Assembly: GCF_021389935.1 (NCBI RefSeq)
Contig: NZ_CP089979.1
Coordinates: 601,001 to 665,000, forward strand
DNA: 64,000 nucleotides
Source: Fulvivirga ligni
GTDB lineage: Bacteria; Bacteroidota; Bacteroidia; Cytophagales; Cyclobacteriaceae
Direction of reading: 5' to 3'
Positions within the stretch are counted from its first letter, which is position 1; each line of letters opens with the position of its first letter. Both the position numbers and the translations under genes were made by a program. Below, piece after piece: positions 27,834 through 37,633 of this stretch. The notes under the pieces were generated by a model. That model was not told the origin of the DNA. It saw only the letters and a list, made by a program, of their open reading frames with translations, and did not search any database.

Positions 27834-28970
27834 ATGAACAATTCCATTATACATCTAAACAATGCCGGTGCCTCTTTGGTATCCGAAAAGGTGCTTTCTG
27901 CTCAACTTGAGTACTTACAAATAGAAGCACAAAATGGAGGTTATGAAACCGCTGAGAAGTTTGATAGCCAGCTGGAAGAGTTCTATTCTGAGGCTGCAAA
28001 ATTCATCAATGCCCGTGCGGATGAGATAGCATTTACAGAAAGTGCTACGGTAGCCTGGCAGCGTTCTTTCTTCTCTATTCCCTTTGAGGATGGCGACATC
28101 ATTTTAACTTCCAAGATTGAATACGCCAGTAATTTTATTGCTTTCCTCAATCTTCAGAAAGAAAAGAAAATTAATATTAAGGTCATCCCTAGCACAGGAA
28201 CCGGCGAAGTTGACCTAAAAGAGCTAGAAAATCTTATTAGTCCCCAAGTTAAACTTATAGCTATCACTCATATTCCTACCAATGGTGGAATTGTTAATCC
28301 TGCAGAAGAAGTTGGGAAAATAGCGAGTGCACACAACATTTTGTATCTACTGGATTCGTGCCAATCAGTAGGCCAATATCCATTAGATGTTAAAAAAATT
28401 CAATGTGACTTCCTTACTGCCACCGGTAGGAAGTTTTTAAGAGGCCCCAGAGGCACTGGTTTTTTGTTTATAAAAAAAGCTACCATTGAAAGGTTAAGGC
28501 CTCAAAATCTTGACCTACATTCAGCCGAATGGACTTCGATAAATAGTTATGAACAAAGGCAGGATGGCAGAGCCTTTGAAACCTGGGAAACTAATCTAGC
28601 AGCCAAGCTTGGACTTACAATTGCCTTGAAAGCAGCAAATGAGATGGGTTCGACAGAAATTTGGAAGCAAATAACAGCTCTGAGCAACTACATGAGAGAA
28701 CAGCTATCTGCCATCAATAACATAGATGTGCATGATTTAGGGATTGTTAAATCTGGTATTATCACATTAACTAGTCATATACCAGCTGATGAAATTCAAT
28801 CTGAATTGGCCAAAGCTAACATCAACGTATCTTTGACCTCCAAAAATGGTACTCTCCTGGACATGGAGGAAAGACATTTGGATAAGATGATTAGAGCTTC
28901 CGTTCATTATTACAACACCAAAGAAGAAATAGATACATTCATAAAAACATTAAAAAGCATAGTCTCTTGA
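27834..28970 (+). CDS. Class-V aminotransferase-fold PLP enzyme (cysteine desulfurase-like)
   Basis: A 378-residue fold-type I PLP enzyme of the class-V family. The Schiff-base lysine is in TATGRKFLRGPRGTGFLF (Lys200), with Asp174 and Gln177 (LLDSCQSVGQ) contacting the cofactor. The active-site Cys loop of NifS/IscS-type desulfurases is not evident, so selenocysteine lyase, isopenicillin-N epimerase-like or other lyase activities are equally possible. It follows the TetR gene by two bases, and the PagL-like gene overlaps its end by 4 bases. Confidence 0.8.
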   Translation: MNNSIIHLNNAGASLVSEKVLSAQLEYLQIEAQNGGYETAEKFDSQLEEFYSEAAKFINARADEIAFTESATVAWQRSFFSIPFEDGDIILTSKIEYASNFIAFLNLQKEKKINIKVIPSTGTGEVDLKELENLISPQVKLIAITHIPTNGGIVNPAEEVGKIASAHNILYLLDSCQSVGQYPLDVKKIQCDFLTATGRKFLRGPRGTGFLFIKKATIERLRPQNLDLHSAEWTSINSYEQRQDGRAFETWETNLAAKLGLTIALKAANEMGSTEIWKQITALSNYMREQLSAINNIDVHDLGIVKSGIITLTSHIPADEIQSELAKANINVSLTSKNGTLLDMEERHLDKMIRASVHYYNTKEEIDTFIKTLKSIVS

Positions 28971-30085
28971 AGCTAAAACCTATTATTTTTTGCCTACTAA
29001 TATGTAGCGCGGTATCCATTCATTTTTTACGTGCTCAAGACAAAAAACCAGCCTGGTCTTATGGTGCTAATCCTTATTATGGTGCGGTATTTCGTTATAA
29101 GACGGGCATGAAGAAGTTAGAATATACAAACCTTCACGGCATTGAACTTTACGCCACTAAGCATACAAATGGAAAACGTGCCTGGGAAAAGCTTTATAAC
29201 TACCCACGTATTGGTTTCGGAGCGGGTTATTATAACTACATGGAACCGGAAGAACTTGGAAAGGCCTTTACTGCCACAAGCTCTATTGATGTTACCACCA
29301 ATAGAAATAGTAAGAAAAATCAGTGGCGTTTAAACATTGGTACTGGCTTCGTATACTCCACTAAACGATTTGATGCTGAAACGAATCCGAATAATAAAGC
29401 AATAAGCAGCAAGGTAAGTTATGTGCTACGCGGAACTGTATACAGAGAGTTTTACCTCAACGAAAACCTATACCTGAATGCCAATCTATCATTCCGCCAC
29501 TTTTCAAATGGCCGATTAAACATCCCAAATAATGGCATGAATTTCCCTATTGTAGGTGTGGGCCTCAGGTATTTACCAAAACCAGCGGAAATTTTGACAG
29601 ATTCTCCTTCCCCAGATATTGATCGTAAAATACATTTTAACCTAATGGCAGCCCGAGCCTGGAGAGAAGTGCTACAGGAAGATCATAAGCACTATGCTTA
29701 CGCCCTAAGTTTCTATGCACAAAAGCAAATTAGTACTTACAACACTCTGTTGCTTGGGATGGATGCCTTCAAGTATGATGAAGAGTCTGTTGTTTTTGCC
29801 ACCAATGTCCATAACTATCAAAAAGGTATTGAAGACGATAACCCAAATAGTGATGGCAGACAACTTGCCCTTACAATTGGCACAGAAATATTATTAGGAA
29901 AGCTACATATTATTTATCAGGCAGGAATTTACTTGTATAAACCTCAAGTATTCTATGAATCAAGTTGGTATCAGCGGTATGGCTTGAAATATCAAATCAT
30001 TGATAAAGCCTTCATTAACACCTCATTAAAAACACATAGCCGAACAGCCGATATGGTTGAATTTGGACTGGGTGTAAGGATTTAA
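28967..30085 (+). CDS. PagL-like lipid A deacylase (acyloxyacyl hydrolase)
   Basis: A 372-residue exported protein with signal peptide to about residue 24 (ends FLRAQ). The family motif RHFSNGRLNIPNNGMN places the catalytic His178-Ser180 pair of PagL (lipid A 3-O-deacylase), an outer-membrane barrel esterase that trims acyl chains of lipid A. It is about twice the length of PagL; the extra C-terminal half (about 205-372) is also strand-rich and may complete a larger barrel. The start is TTG at 28967 within the previous stop (TTGA overlap), so translation is coupled. It converges on the OmpA gene with shared stop bases. Confidence 0.8.
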   Translation: MKLKPIIFCLLICSAVSIHFLRAQDKKPAWSYGANPYYGAVFRYKTGMKKLEYTNLHGIELYATKHTNGKRAWEKLYNYPRIGFGAGYYNYMEPEELGKAFTATSSIDVTTNRNSKKNQWRLNIGTGFVYSTKRFDAETNPNNKAISSKVSYVLRGTVYREFYLNENLYLNANLSFRHFSNGRLNIPNNGMNFPIVGVGLRYLPKPAEILTDSPSPDIDRKIHFNLMAARAWREVLQEDHKHYAYALSFYAQKQISTYNTLLLGMDAFKYDEESVVFATNVHNYQKGIEDDNPNSDGRQLALTIGTEILLGKLHIIYQAGIYLYKPQVFYESSWYQRYGLKYQIIDKAFINTSLKTHSRTADMVEFGLGVRI

Positions 30086-30765
30086 TTTTCTAGGATACGA
30101 ACCTCTACTCTTCTGTTACTACTTCTGGCAGCAGCATCGGTACCTCTGCTCATAGGTTGTGTTCCGCCAAAAGCTTTGGTTCGTATTCTTTTTTTAGAGA
30201 TGCCTTTATCAATGAGATATTCTTTTACGGCATCTACTCTTCTTTGAGAGAGTTTCATGTTTTGCCTAGGGTTTCCTCTAAAATCCGTATGCCCTTCTAG
30301 CTGAATAATCATGTTTGGATTACCGTTAAGCATATTGGCAAGCTCATTTAATTCTTCATGAGAAGCATCAGTAATCTCGGCATTTCCAAGCGCAAAAATC
30401 AGTTTATCCAATCGGATAAGGTCCTGAAATGTATTAGGCTTGAGCTCTATGATCTTTTCGATCCTACCATTCTCCGCTTCTTCTACCTTGATGGTGGCCT
30501 CATATGGAAAATACCCTTCGGCAGACACCTTTAACTGATAATCCTTCTGGTTCTCCATGTTAAACGTAAAAGAATCTCCAGACATTACTCCTATTTTACT
30601 GCCGTAAGGTATACTTTCATACTTAACATGAGCCGCCAGAGGCTCTTTGGTAGAAGCATTAATCACCTTGCCGTTCACCAACGTTACAGTGGTATCAAGC
30701 GTTTGGCACCAGGCAAGTTCACCCAGTGAAATAGATATTAAAGTCAGTATAATCTTTACGTTCAT
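30082..30765 (-). CDS. OmpA family protein with carboxypeptidase-like repeat
   Basis: A 227-residue exported protein (ATG 30765; the TTG at 30771 adds two residues before a good signal peptide). Residues about 25-105 have a carboxypeptidase-regulatory-like Ig fold (VNGKVINASTKEPLAAHVKYESI). The C-terminal OmpA domain (about 115-227) has LEGHTDFRGNPRQNMKLSQRRVDAVKEYL and SNRRVEVRIL, the peptidoglycan-binding pattern. It tethers the outer membrane to the cell wall. It lies 21 bases after the larger OmpA/PD40 gene and is probably co-transcribed with it. Confidence 0.88.
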   Translation of the reverse strand: MNVKIILTLISISLGELAWCQTLDTTVTLVNGKVINASTKEPLAAHVKYESIPYGSKIGVMSGDSFTFNMENQKDYQLKVSAEGYFPYEATIKVEEAENGRIEKIIELKPNTFQDLIRLDKLIFALGNAEITDASHEELNELANMLNGNPNMIIQLEGHTDFRGNPRQNMKLSQRRVDAVKEYLIDKGISKKRIRTKAFGGTQPMSRGTDAAARSSNRRVEVRILEN

Positions 30766-30786
30766 AGACAACGGTGTTATATCTGG

Positions 30787-32799
30787 TTACTCTTTCATGA
30801 TCTGGAACTCTACCCTTCTATTTTTACCTCTGCCTTCTGGTGTATCATTAGTAGCAACAGGCTTAGTTTCACCGAAGTATTTTACCTCCATTCTGCTTTT
30901 CTTTACACCTTTATCAGCTAAGTACTTGTACACAGCCGTAGCTCTATCTTTGGATAGGTTCATATTATATTTACTCTCTCCGGTGTTATCCGTATGACCT
31001 GTTATTGCCACCTCTAAAGAAGGTCTATCCTGCATAAGCTTAACCAATCTGTTTAGTTCTGGGTAAGATTCAGGCTTAACCGTGGCTTTATCAAAGTCAA
31101 AGAAAACATTGTTAAGCGTAACAAAAGACTCCTTTTCTATCGGAACAAGGAAGATATTCTTATCATTCACCTCAGTAGCATCACCTTCTTTAAAATTTCT
31201 CAGGTCAATGTTTTCGCTTTGAGGAATATAGCCATCAGCATCAGCTCTTACACCATACAACTCCCCAGCAGGCAGTAAAAGTTCGTAGTTACCTGTTTCT
31301 GCATTGGTTTCGTGCATTCCTATCTCCTTACCATCAGATAATCTCTCATAAACAACTTTTGCGCCAACTGGCTCTTTAGTTTTAGAATTTAAGAGTTTTC
31401 CTCTAACAGCGATAACCGGCTCAGGCTTTTTAAATACCGGCATGGCTACTCTGAAAATATCAAGGTCATCATCACTAACACCCTGAGAGTAGTAAGCAAA
31501 ATCGCTGTTTCCTGGTATGTTAAAGAAAAGATCTTCATACTGAGAGTTAATGGTTGGACCAAGGTTTTCAGGCTCTGACCAGTTTGTCCAGGTATCATCC
31601 AGTCTCTTTGTTACGAATATGTCACTACCACCAAAACCACTGTATCCGTTAGATGAGAAATAAAGCGTAACATCATCCGCTGCTAAGAAAGGTGAGCTTT
31701 CCTCACCGGCTGTGTTCACTTTATTAGAAATGTTTAAAGGCTCAGTCCAGGTGCTGTCTGCTTTTATGAATGACACATATATATCTCTGTCGCCATAAGA
31801 GTCATCTCTCATCACTGACATTAAAAGTACCTTTCTATTGTTTGCCAAAAAGAAGTTAGCCTTTTCAGCATAATTATAATCTTCAGCTATGATCAAAGAA
31901 GATGGTTTAGACCAAGAACCGCTGGCATTAGAACTCACAGATACACCTGCGGCCATTTTTCCATTTTCAAGATATTGGTTTCCTAGAACAAGTAATACTG
32001 ATTTACCATCAGGCGTTACGGAGCTCACAAAGTTAGGGCCACTGTTATTTAAAGTTGGTCCTGCATTTTGAGCCAGTTTCCACTCTCCATTTTCATCTAA
32101 CTCAGAATACCAGATATCCTCTTCATCTTTAACACCACCCATGTTTTCCGGGTGATTCTTTCTTGAGAAGTAAAGCGTTTTACCGTCAGGTGAAAGCAAT
32201 GGCTTGTATTCTTTGTATTTACTATTTACATTTTCACTTAGTCTTTCCTTTTCTATATCAGGGTTGATAAATTCAGGAATAGTTATTTCAGGAATAATAG
32301 GAAGGTCTGAATCAGATATAGCTACCGCATCTATACTGTAATATTCTGGAACCGCTGCACCATCAAATTCTATTTTTACAGATTTAACTTTATAAGGAGT
32401 CAGCTCCACAAACAGGTTAAGCATTCTACCTTTCAATGGCACTGTTTTCGGGCTGAAAGTATTAATTAAATACTCCTTATTTTCCTCATCAATGGCATAT
32501 ACTTTATAGATAGCACTTGGATTATAAGACTCTGCTATTGCAATCTGCCTGATCTGAATAGGATCAGCGAAACCTACAATGATATATTCCTTCTTATTCG
32601 CTCTTTCCGGCGTCCAGGCATTTGGGTTCTCACCTCCTGCCGGCAACACGTTTGGCTTTCCTAATATTTGATTAGCAGAGTATTGAACGGGCGTCAACTC
32701 TGATGAAAAATCGATCACTTCAGAAGCCCAGTGCACGGTTTGCGAGTAGGCCGAAATGCTAATAAATAGTAATAAAAGTAGCGGTAAAAATTTTTTCAT
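30787..32799 (-). CDS. OmpA family protein with PD40 propeller repeats
   Basis: A 670-residue exported protein. The frame is open 22 codons further upstream (32865), but the signal peptide MKKFLPLLLLLFISISAYSQ starts at ATG 32799, so that start is chosen. An N-terminal discoidin-like part (about 20-150) is followed by WD40/PD40 repeats (LLSPDGKTLYFSRKN, VTPDGKSVLLVLGN, LAADDVTLYFSSNGYSGFGGSDIF), a carboxypeptidase-regulatory-like domain, then an OmpA domain (ITGHTDNTGESKYNMNLSKDRATAVYKYL). Family proteins anchor to peptidoglycan at the outer membrane; in some Bacteroidota they belong to type IX secretion (PorE-like). Its promoter region is described separately. Confidence 0.88.
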   Translation of the reverse strand: MKKFLPLLLLLFISISAYSQTVHWASEVIDFSSELTPVQYSANQILGKPNVLPAGGENPNAWTPERANKKEYIIVGFADPIQIRQIAIAESYNPSAIYKVYAIDEENKEYLINTFSPKTVPLKGRMLNLFVELTPYKVKSVKIEFDGAAVPEYYSIDAVAISDSDLPIIPEITIPEFINPDIEKERLSENVNSKYKEYKPLLSPDGKTLYFSRKNHPENMGGVKDEEDIWYSELDENGEWKLAQNAGPTLNNSGPNFVSSVTPDGKSVLLVLGNQYLENGKMAAGVSVSSNASGSWSKPSSLIIAEDYNYAEKANFFLANNRKVLLMSVMRDDSYGDRDIYVSFIKADSTWTEPLNISNKVNTAGEESSPFLAADDVTLYFSSNGYSGFGGSDIFVTKRLDDTWTNWSEPENLGPTINSQYEDLFFNIPGNSDFAYYSQGVSDDDLDIFRVAMPVFKKPEPVIAVRGKLLNSKTKEPVGAKVVYERLSDGKEIGMHETNAETGNYELLLPAGELYGVRADADGYIPQSENIDLRNFKEGDATEVNDKNIFLVPIEKESFVTLNNVFFDFDKATVKPESYPELNRLVKLMQDRPSLEVAITGHTDNTGESKYNMNLSKDRATAVYKYLADKGVKKSRMEVKYFGETKPVATNDTPEGRGKNRRVEFQIMKE

Positions 32800-32827
32800 A
32801 AATCTAGCAGGTTTAGTGTTCCCGAGG

Positions 32828-32859
32828 TAAACATAGACAATTTTTTGGATTGAATCCAA
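32828..32859 (-). promoter_or_regulatory. Promoter and operator-like palindrome of the OmpA/PD40 gene
   Basis: On the minus strand, -7-like TATGTTTA (32835-32828) is spaced 21 bases from a -33 TTG (32859-32857). The -33 lies in a perfect inverted repeat, TTGGATT G AATCCAA (32845-32859), which could bind a regulator. The -7 element deviates from TAnnTTTG at the last base. Confidence 0.4.
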
Positions 32860-32984
32860 GCACAACGGAGTTAATAACTATTTACGTAAATTTAATTAAA
32901 ACTTACACCTTACTAAAACGGTTTTATGTGATTTTTCCTATAATTTATTGATAAAACTAAGGTCTTTGTGCATTCAGGATAATT

Positions 32985-35288
32985 TTACTCAGTTGACCTT
33001 TTGTTAAACAGCAAAAAGCCTACATGCAACAAAACACCAAATTGGTTTTCCTTGTCATCATAGTAATTGGCTGATAATGAAATAGGTCCGATAGGACTAT
33101 GAAGCACAAACATGCCTGATCCTGCGAAACTTACTCGATCTAATTCTGTATTAGGGAAATCAAAGTCAGTTTTATCCTTAAATAAATTGAACCCTTTAAA
33201 GGCGTATCCTTCAAGCCTAAAATCCAAATTAGGCCTTATATTAAATACATTCCTCCAACCGACTGCCAGATAATTGTAGGCCCTAAAGTTTTCAAGCATT
33301 AATGTCTTACTATCCTGCAAGGGGTAAAAGCCAGGGGCATTGATTACAGAACCATAATAATTTTCAAAAGTAGGCTGATTACTCAGAACCGCCTCTGCAA
33401 TATATCCTGAGCTATATAATCCCTTTTTAACATATTGCTGCATAGTGGCTTTTACTCTAAACCAGTCATAATTGCCCTTAGAGCTGGTTGATGAAGGCTC
33501 AGCTGTAGTTCCAGGACTGTAGACCTCTTTTACATTAAAATAGTTCACACTGAATTCAAACGACTTTCCCTGATCCGGATATTGCTTTCGGTTCAGATCA
33601 TTCCTCATGAAATACATGCCTATTTTAGCGCCTTTCATACCTAACTCATCTAAAGTATCTACAGAGGTTATAGAGGTTGAATTGGCAAAAAGGTCTTTAT
33701 TATTAATGTAAGACCCACTGATTATTCCTTTAAGGTTAGGGCCTGCCGGGAAACCAATATTAAGTCCATATTTCCTATCCGTCCTTTGCAGAAACGTGGG
33801 TTTCTCTCCTTTAGCCAGAATATCATCTGAATCTATATAATCCCAGTTATTGTAGGTGAACTCAGGCTCAATATATAATTGATTAAATATTGGAAGGATT
33901 AACCTGGACTTCACCTGAGCACTTTTATAGAAGCTACCAGTGTAGAAGTTGGCCATATTCTTCAGCAAATAGTTATCGAAGTAATAATATTCGAGTCCAA
34001 GAAAGATTTGGCTTACATTTCTGGTGGCAATAGTTCCACCAATATCTACATTGAAGTTATTCCGCGGACGACCGTAGATTTCTAAACTGTAAGATTCTGA
34101 CTCCTCATCAAAAGTGATGTCTGGGTAAATAGTCTGGAAAAAATTTTCTGAAACTAACTTAAAATAGCCCTCCTTTATATTCTCCAGATAAAGTGAGTTA
34201 TACTTTTTTAGCTTAAACACACGGTCAATATATTTTCGCTGCTTGGAATTAAAACCATGGTAGTTTATGCCACTAAATTGCATAGGCCTATTCTTGCTAG
34301 TAAAAGTATTTCTTCTACTGGTGATAGACTCACATGACTCCCTTCGCTGAACTTTTGCCTTAATTTCATCCATGTGTTTCATAGCCCAGACATATCCGCT
34401 GTCTATCAGCGCCTCGGCTCTATTAAAATCAAAAGCAGTGTAGCCTTTTAAGTCAGGCTCTATGTATACACCTGATTCAGGAATAATTCGTGGGTCAGAC
34501 TTATCCAGCAACATGAAAAGTAGAGAATTATTCAACAACTTTTCATCGCTGTCATAAGGGTAATCATTAAAAATTTTTGAGGAAACATTTACACCAATTA
34601 CTACATCTGGTTCAAATTCTTTCAGGGCAACATCTACCGGAAAGTTGTTATAAATACCTCCATCAAATAAATATTTGCCATTAATTCTAATAGGCTTATA
34701 AAAGAATGGAACCGATAAGGTGGCTCGTAATGACTGGCTCAAAGAGCCCTTATCCATCACCACCTCATTTTGAGTAAATATATCTGCAGCCACTATTCTT
34801 GCTGGTACAAAAAGACTATCATATTTATATTTTGAATTAGCAGATGGTTGGGCAAAAAGCTCTGCGAGGGCAAAGTTCAAAGCCAGATCGCTGGCCAGGC
34901 TAGAACTGATGGACGCATTAAAGGTAGAATCTAAGGATAATTTTAAAGACAGAAATGAGGCATCAGGATCATCCCGATTAAAGTAATAGTTATAGCCTTT
35001 TTCCAATTCTCCATTCACCCAGTTACTGAAGGTGTGTGAAGTCATAATATCCTCTATTTCATCTGCAGAAAGACCTGCGGCGTAGGAACCAGAAACTATC
35101 CCTCCCATAGAGGTACCTACTACATAATCTATGGGTATGTTATTTTCCTCAAGCGCCTTAATCACTCCTACATGCGCAATTCCTTTTGCACCACCTCCAC
35201 TCAGAACCAAAGCTACTTTTTGAGCACTACAGAAGTTCGCATGTATTAGAATGGCTACACACAGAAGCCAGAAGATATTACTACGCAT
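32985..35288 (-). CDS. Patatin-like phospholipase fused to outer-membrane beta-barrel
   Basis: A 767-residue exported protein. After a signal peptide (to about 22) comes a patatin lipase domain (about 25-320): oxyanion-hole GGGAKG, nucleophile Ser60 in GTSMG, and Asp209 in FDGG as the catalytic dyad. A POTRA-like stretch follows (about 340-420), then a surface-antigen/BamA-like barrel to the C-terminus. The plan matches PlpD-type and Bacteroidota patatin-barrel proteins: the lipase is placed at the outer membrane and may act on phospholipids. It is separated from the upstream M23 gene by a terminator. Confidence 0.9.
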   Translation of the reverse strand: MRSNIFWLLCVAILIHANFCSAQKVALVLSGGGAKGIAHVGVIKALEENNIPIDYVVGTSMGGIVSGSYAAGLSADEIEDIMTSHTFSNWVNGELEKGYNYYFNRDDPDASFLSLKLSLDSTFNASISSSLASDLALNFALAELFAQPSANSKYKYDSLFVPARIVAADIFTQNEVVMDKGSLSQSLRATLSVPFFYKPIRINGKYLFDGGIYNNFPVDVALKEFEPDVVIGVNVSSKIFNDYPYDSDEKLLNNSLLFMLLDKSDPRIIPESGVYIEPDLKGYTAFDFNRAEALIDSGYVWAMKHMDEIKAKVQRRESCESITSRRNTFTSKNRPMQFSGINYHGFNSKQRKYIDRVFKLKKYNSLYLENIKEGYFKLVSENFFQTIYPDITFDEESESYSLEIYGRPRNNFNVDIGGTIATRNVSQIFLGLEYYYFDNYLLKNMANFYTGSFYKSAQVKSRLILPIFNQLYIEPEFTYNNWDYIDSDDILAKGEKPTFLQRTDRKYGLNIGFPAGPNLKGIISGSYINNKDLFANSTSITSVDTLDELGMKGAKIGMYFMRNDLNRKQYPDQGKSFEFSVNYFNVKEVYSPGTTAEPSSTSSKGNYDWFRVKATMQQYVKKGLYSSGYIAEAVLSNQPTFENYYGSVINAPGFYPLQDSKTLMLENFRAYNYLAVGWRNVFNIRPNLDFRLEGYAFKGFNLFKDKTDFDFPNTELDRVSFAGSGMFVLHSPIGPISLSANYYDDKENQFGVLLHVGFLLFNKRSTE

Positions 35289-35319
35289 ACATAAGATCTA
35301 AATTCCCCTTTAAATCTAA

Positions 35320-35351
35320 CAAAAAAAGCAAGACAAATATTGTCTTGCTTT
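35320..35351 (-). terminator. Terminator of the M23 peptidase gene
   Basis: A 12-bp perfect stem (35325-35336 with 35340-35351), loop of three bases, followed on the minus strand by seven T. It lies about 25 bases past the peptidase stop. Confidence 0.9.
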
Positions 35352-35376
35352 ACCATTATTAAGGATTGAAAAGTAG

Positions 35377-36669
35377 TTATTTGATTGTAGCCAGAACCGG
35401 TTCTTTCTCAGTAAATTGAATCAAATCCAATTTATTTTTCCATTCAGCCTTCTCAGTGTCATATCTTGCCATCATTTCCTTTTCTATAGGTTCTGATGGT
35501 GGAAGGTCTACTTGTAACGCATCTATTTGCACACCATTTTTCCAGAATCTGTAGCATAGGTGATTTCCAGTAGCTAAACCAGTGCTTCCTACATAACCTA
35601 TAGTTTGATTCTGTCTTACTTTCATGCCAGGCTTAATACCAGAAGCAATTTTAGACATGTGCAGATATTGAGTGGTATAAGTAGAGTTATGTCTTATTTT
35701 AACGTAGTTTCCGTTATATTTTTTAAACTGAGCTTCTACAATAATTCCATCTCCCACAGATCTGATTGGTGTTCCTTTTGGAGCTGCGAAATCAGTTCCT
35801 CTGTGAGCCTTCCATCTTTTCTGTACTGGGTGATATCTGTTTCCAGAATACCTGGAGCTAATTCTTGAAAACTCAAGTGGATATCTTAATAAAGCTTTTC
35901 TTAAGCTATTACCATTTTCGTCAAAGTAGTCAACACCTTCACCCTGATCAAAGGCATAGGCATAATAGTCGTTTCCAAAATGCTCAAAGTAGATGGCTTT
36001 AATATCACCAATTCCTACTGACTGTCCGTCAACCAATTTGTCTTCGTATATTACCTTAAACTTATCTCCTCTTTGTAATCTGAAGAAGTCAAGCTGCCAT
36101 GCAAATACGTCTACAAAGTCATTGGTTAGTTGTACAGGTAGGCCAAGTTCACTCATAGTTACAGAAAGGCTTGACTGGATAGTACCAGAAACTCCCTTTT
36201 CCATAATTTGAACTTCCTTCTGATGCTTTTGAATAGAGATTGAATCTCTTAGATTAAAAACCACATACTCGATTGGGCTTTGCTCATATACAAATGCCTT
36301 AGCAGTTTTAAGAGAATCCTGATCACAAATAAGTGTGTACTTCTTGTTAGCAGCAAGTTTTCTCACATCGAAGATATCACGAGACATAGCAGCTAATTTG
36401 AAAATAGCTTCTGTTGGCACGTTGTGAGCGGCTAAGATTTCAGAGATATTTTGGTTTCTCTTGATCTTGTCTTCAATTACTAACATTGAATCCACAGGCA
36501 TACCGTACAAAAGGGTTGGCTCTGGAATTATCTCAGCCACCATTGTGGTAGTGTCACTGATGCTAGTAAGTTGGTTATTATCTTGTTGATCATTGATGGT
36601 AGGTACAATAAAATAAAGACCTACGGAAACTACGGCTAATGCAATTAGCCCGATATACTTCTTTGACAT
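35377..36669 (-). CDS. M23 family peptidoglycan endopeptidase
   Basis: A 430-residue protein with one N-terminal membrane anchor (GLIALAVVSVGLYFIV). A LysM/OapA-like part (about 60-260) precedes the M23 peptidase: HRGTDFAAPKGTPIRSVGDG carries the zinc His and Asp, and HLCYRFWKNG replaces the usual HLHFE/HLHYE ending, so the second HxH has Cys in the middle and no second His. MepM-like family proteins cut peptidoglycan cross-links during growth. The altered motif H-L-C-Y still keeps the zinc His. It has its own terminator. Confidence 0.87.
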   Translation of the reverse strand: MSKKYIGLIALAVVSVGLYFIVPTINDQQDNNQLTSISDTTTMVAEIIPEPTLLYGMPVDSMLVIEDKIKRNQNISEILAAHNVPTEAIFKLAAMSRDIFDVRKLAANKKYTLICDQDSLKTAKAFVYEQSPIEYVVFNLRDSISIQKHQKEVQIMEKGVSGTIQSSLSVTMSELGLPVQLTNDFVDVFAWQLDFFRLQRGDKFKVIYEDKLVDGQSVGIGDIKAIYFEHFGNDYYAYAFDQGEGVDYFDENGNSLRKALLRYPLEFSRISSRYSGNRYHPVQKRWKAHRGTDFAAPKGTPIRSVGDGIIVEAQFKKYNGNYVKIRHNSTYTTQYLHMSKIASGIKPGMKVRQNQTIGYVGSTGLATGNHLCYRFWKNGVQIDALQVDLPPSEPIEKEMMARYDTEKAEWKNKLDLIQFTEKEPVLATIK

Positions 36670-36844
36670 GTTGGTTTTAAAAGTTTAAAAAATTTGGCTA
36701 ATGGAAACAATCAAAACACAAATTTGTGCATTTGATTTTTAATATTACAGAATAAGTAAGAAAATTGCCACTATTCATAAAATATTTTAATGTTTTACTT
36801 TCAACATCAGGGTTTAACTGCCTGATTTTAAATATAATCTACTA

Positions 36845-37633
36845 ATGAATACCTCTATAAGTGTTCTTGGGTGTGGCTGGTTAGGGTTACCCCTGAGTAA
36901 GGAATTAGTTCAAAAAGGGTATTCCGTAAATGGATCGACCACCTCAGAAGGCAAAATTGATATAGTTTCAGCCACTGGCGCCACTCCATTTCTGCTAGAC
37001 CTGTCCTCACCAGACTTACCAGAACAGTTTTTTTCTTCAGATATATTCATAGTTACGGTGCCTCCATCGTCAGGCAATTATGAATCTAATATGAAAAGGC
37101 TGGTAACGAGGCTGGAAAAGAAGAAGTTCCCTAAAATTATATTTATTAGCTCTAGCTCAGTTTACCCAAACACTAACCAATTAGTTAGGGAAAATGATGC
37201 GAAGGCTATCAAGTCATCTCACTCTGGAGTAACGTTGTTAGAAATAGAAAGGCTCTTCAATAAACCCGAATTTGACACAACCATCATCAGGTTCGCAGGA
37301 TTATATGGACCTGACAGGCACCCAGGCCGATTCTTAAAACGCAAGTCACAGCTAACCAATGGAGGCAATCCTGTAAATCTGATTCACCTGGATGATTGCA
37401 TTGCCATTATCTTGAAGATCATAGAAAGTAATAAATGGAACGAGGTGTTCAACGCCTGTGCTGATGAACACCCCTCCCGAAAAGAATTTTATACTAAGGC
37501 AAGCCAGAGTTTAGGGTTTGATATCCCCGAATTTACTGATGAGCAAGGTGATTATAAGATAGTAGATGCCTCGCATCTAAAAGAATCACTCGGCTACAGC
37601 TTTATTCACCCTGATCCAATGAACGATCTTTAG
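36845..37633 (+). CDS. NAD-dependent epimerase/SDR family protein
   Basis: A 262-residue Rossmann-fold protein: NAD(P) motif LGCGWLGLPL (8-17), IFISSSSVYP (active-site Ser region) and RFAGLYGPDRHPGRFL. It is closest in type to the atypical SDR/YeeZ group. The catalytic YxxxK is not obvious, so it may bind NAD(P) without epimerase activity. Substrate is unknown. Its TAG stop directly abuts the stop of the converging ABC permease gene. Confidence 0.8.
   Translation: MNTSISVLGCGWLGLPLSKELVQKGYSVNGSTTSEGKIDIVSATGATPFLLDLSSPDLPEQFFSSDIFIVTVPPSSGNYESNMKRLVTRLEKKKFPKIIFISSSSVYPNTNQLVRENDAKAIKSSHSGVTLLEIERLFNKPEFDTTIIRFAGLYGPDRHPGRFLKRKSQLTNGGNPVNLIHLDDCIAIILKIIESNKWNEVFNACADEHPSRKEFYTKASQSLGFDIPEFTDEQGDYKIVDASHLKESLGYSFIHPDPMNDL

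Noticed and set aside
36717-36728. CACAAATTTGTG palindrome upstream of the M23 gene as operator
   Set aside because: A single 12-bp palindrome in AT-rich sequence is easily due to chance, and no promoter elements line up with it.
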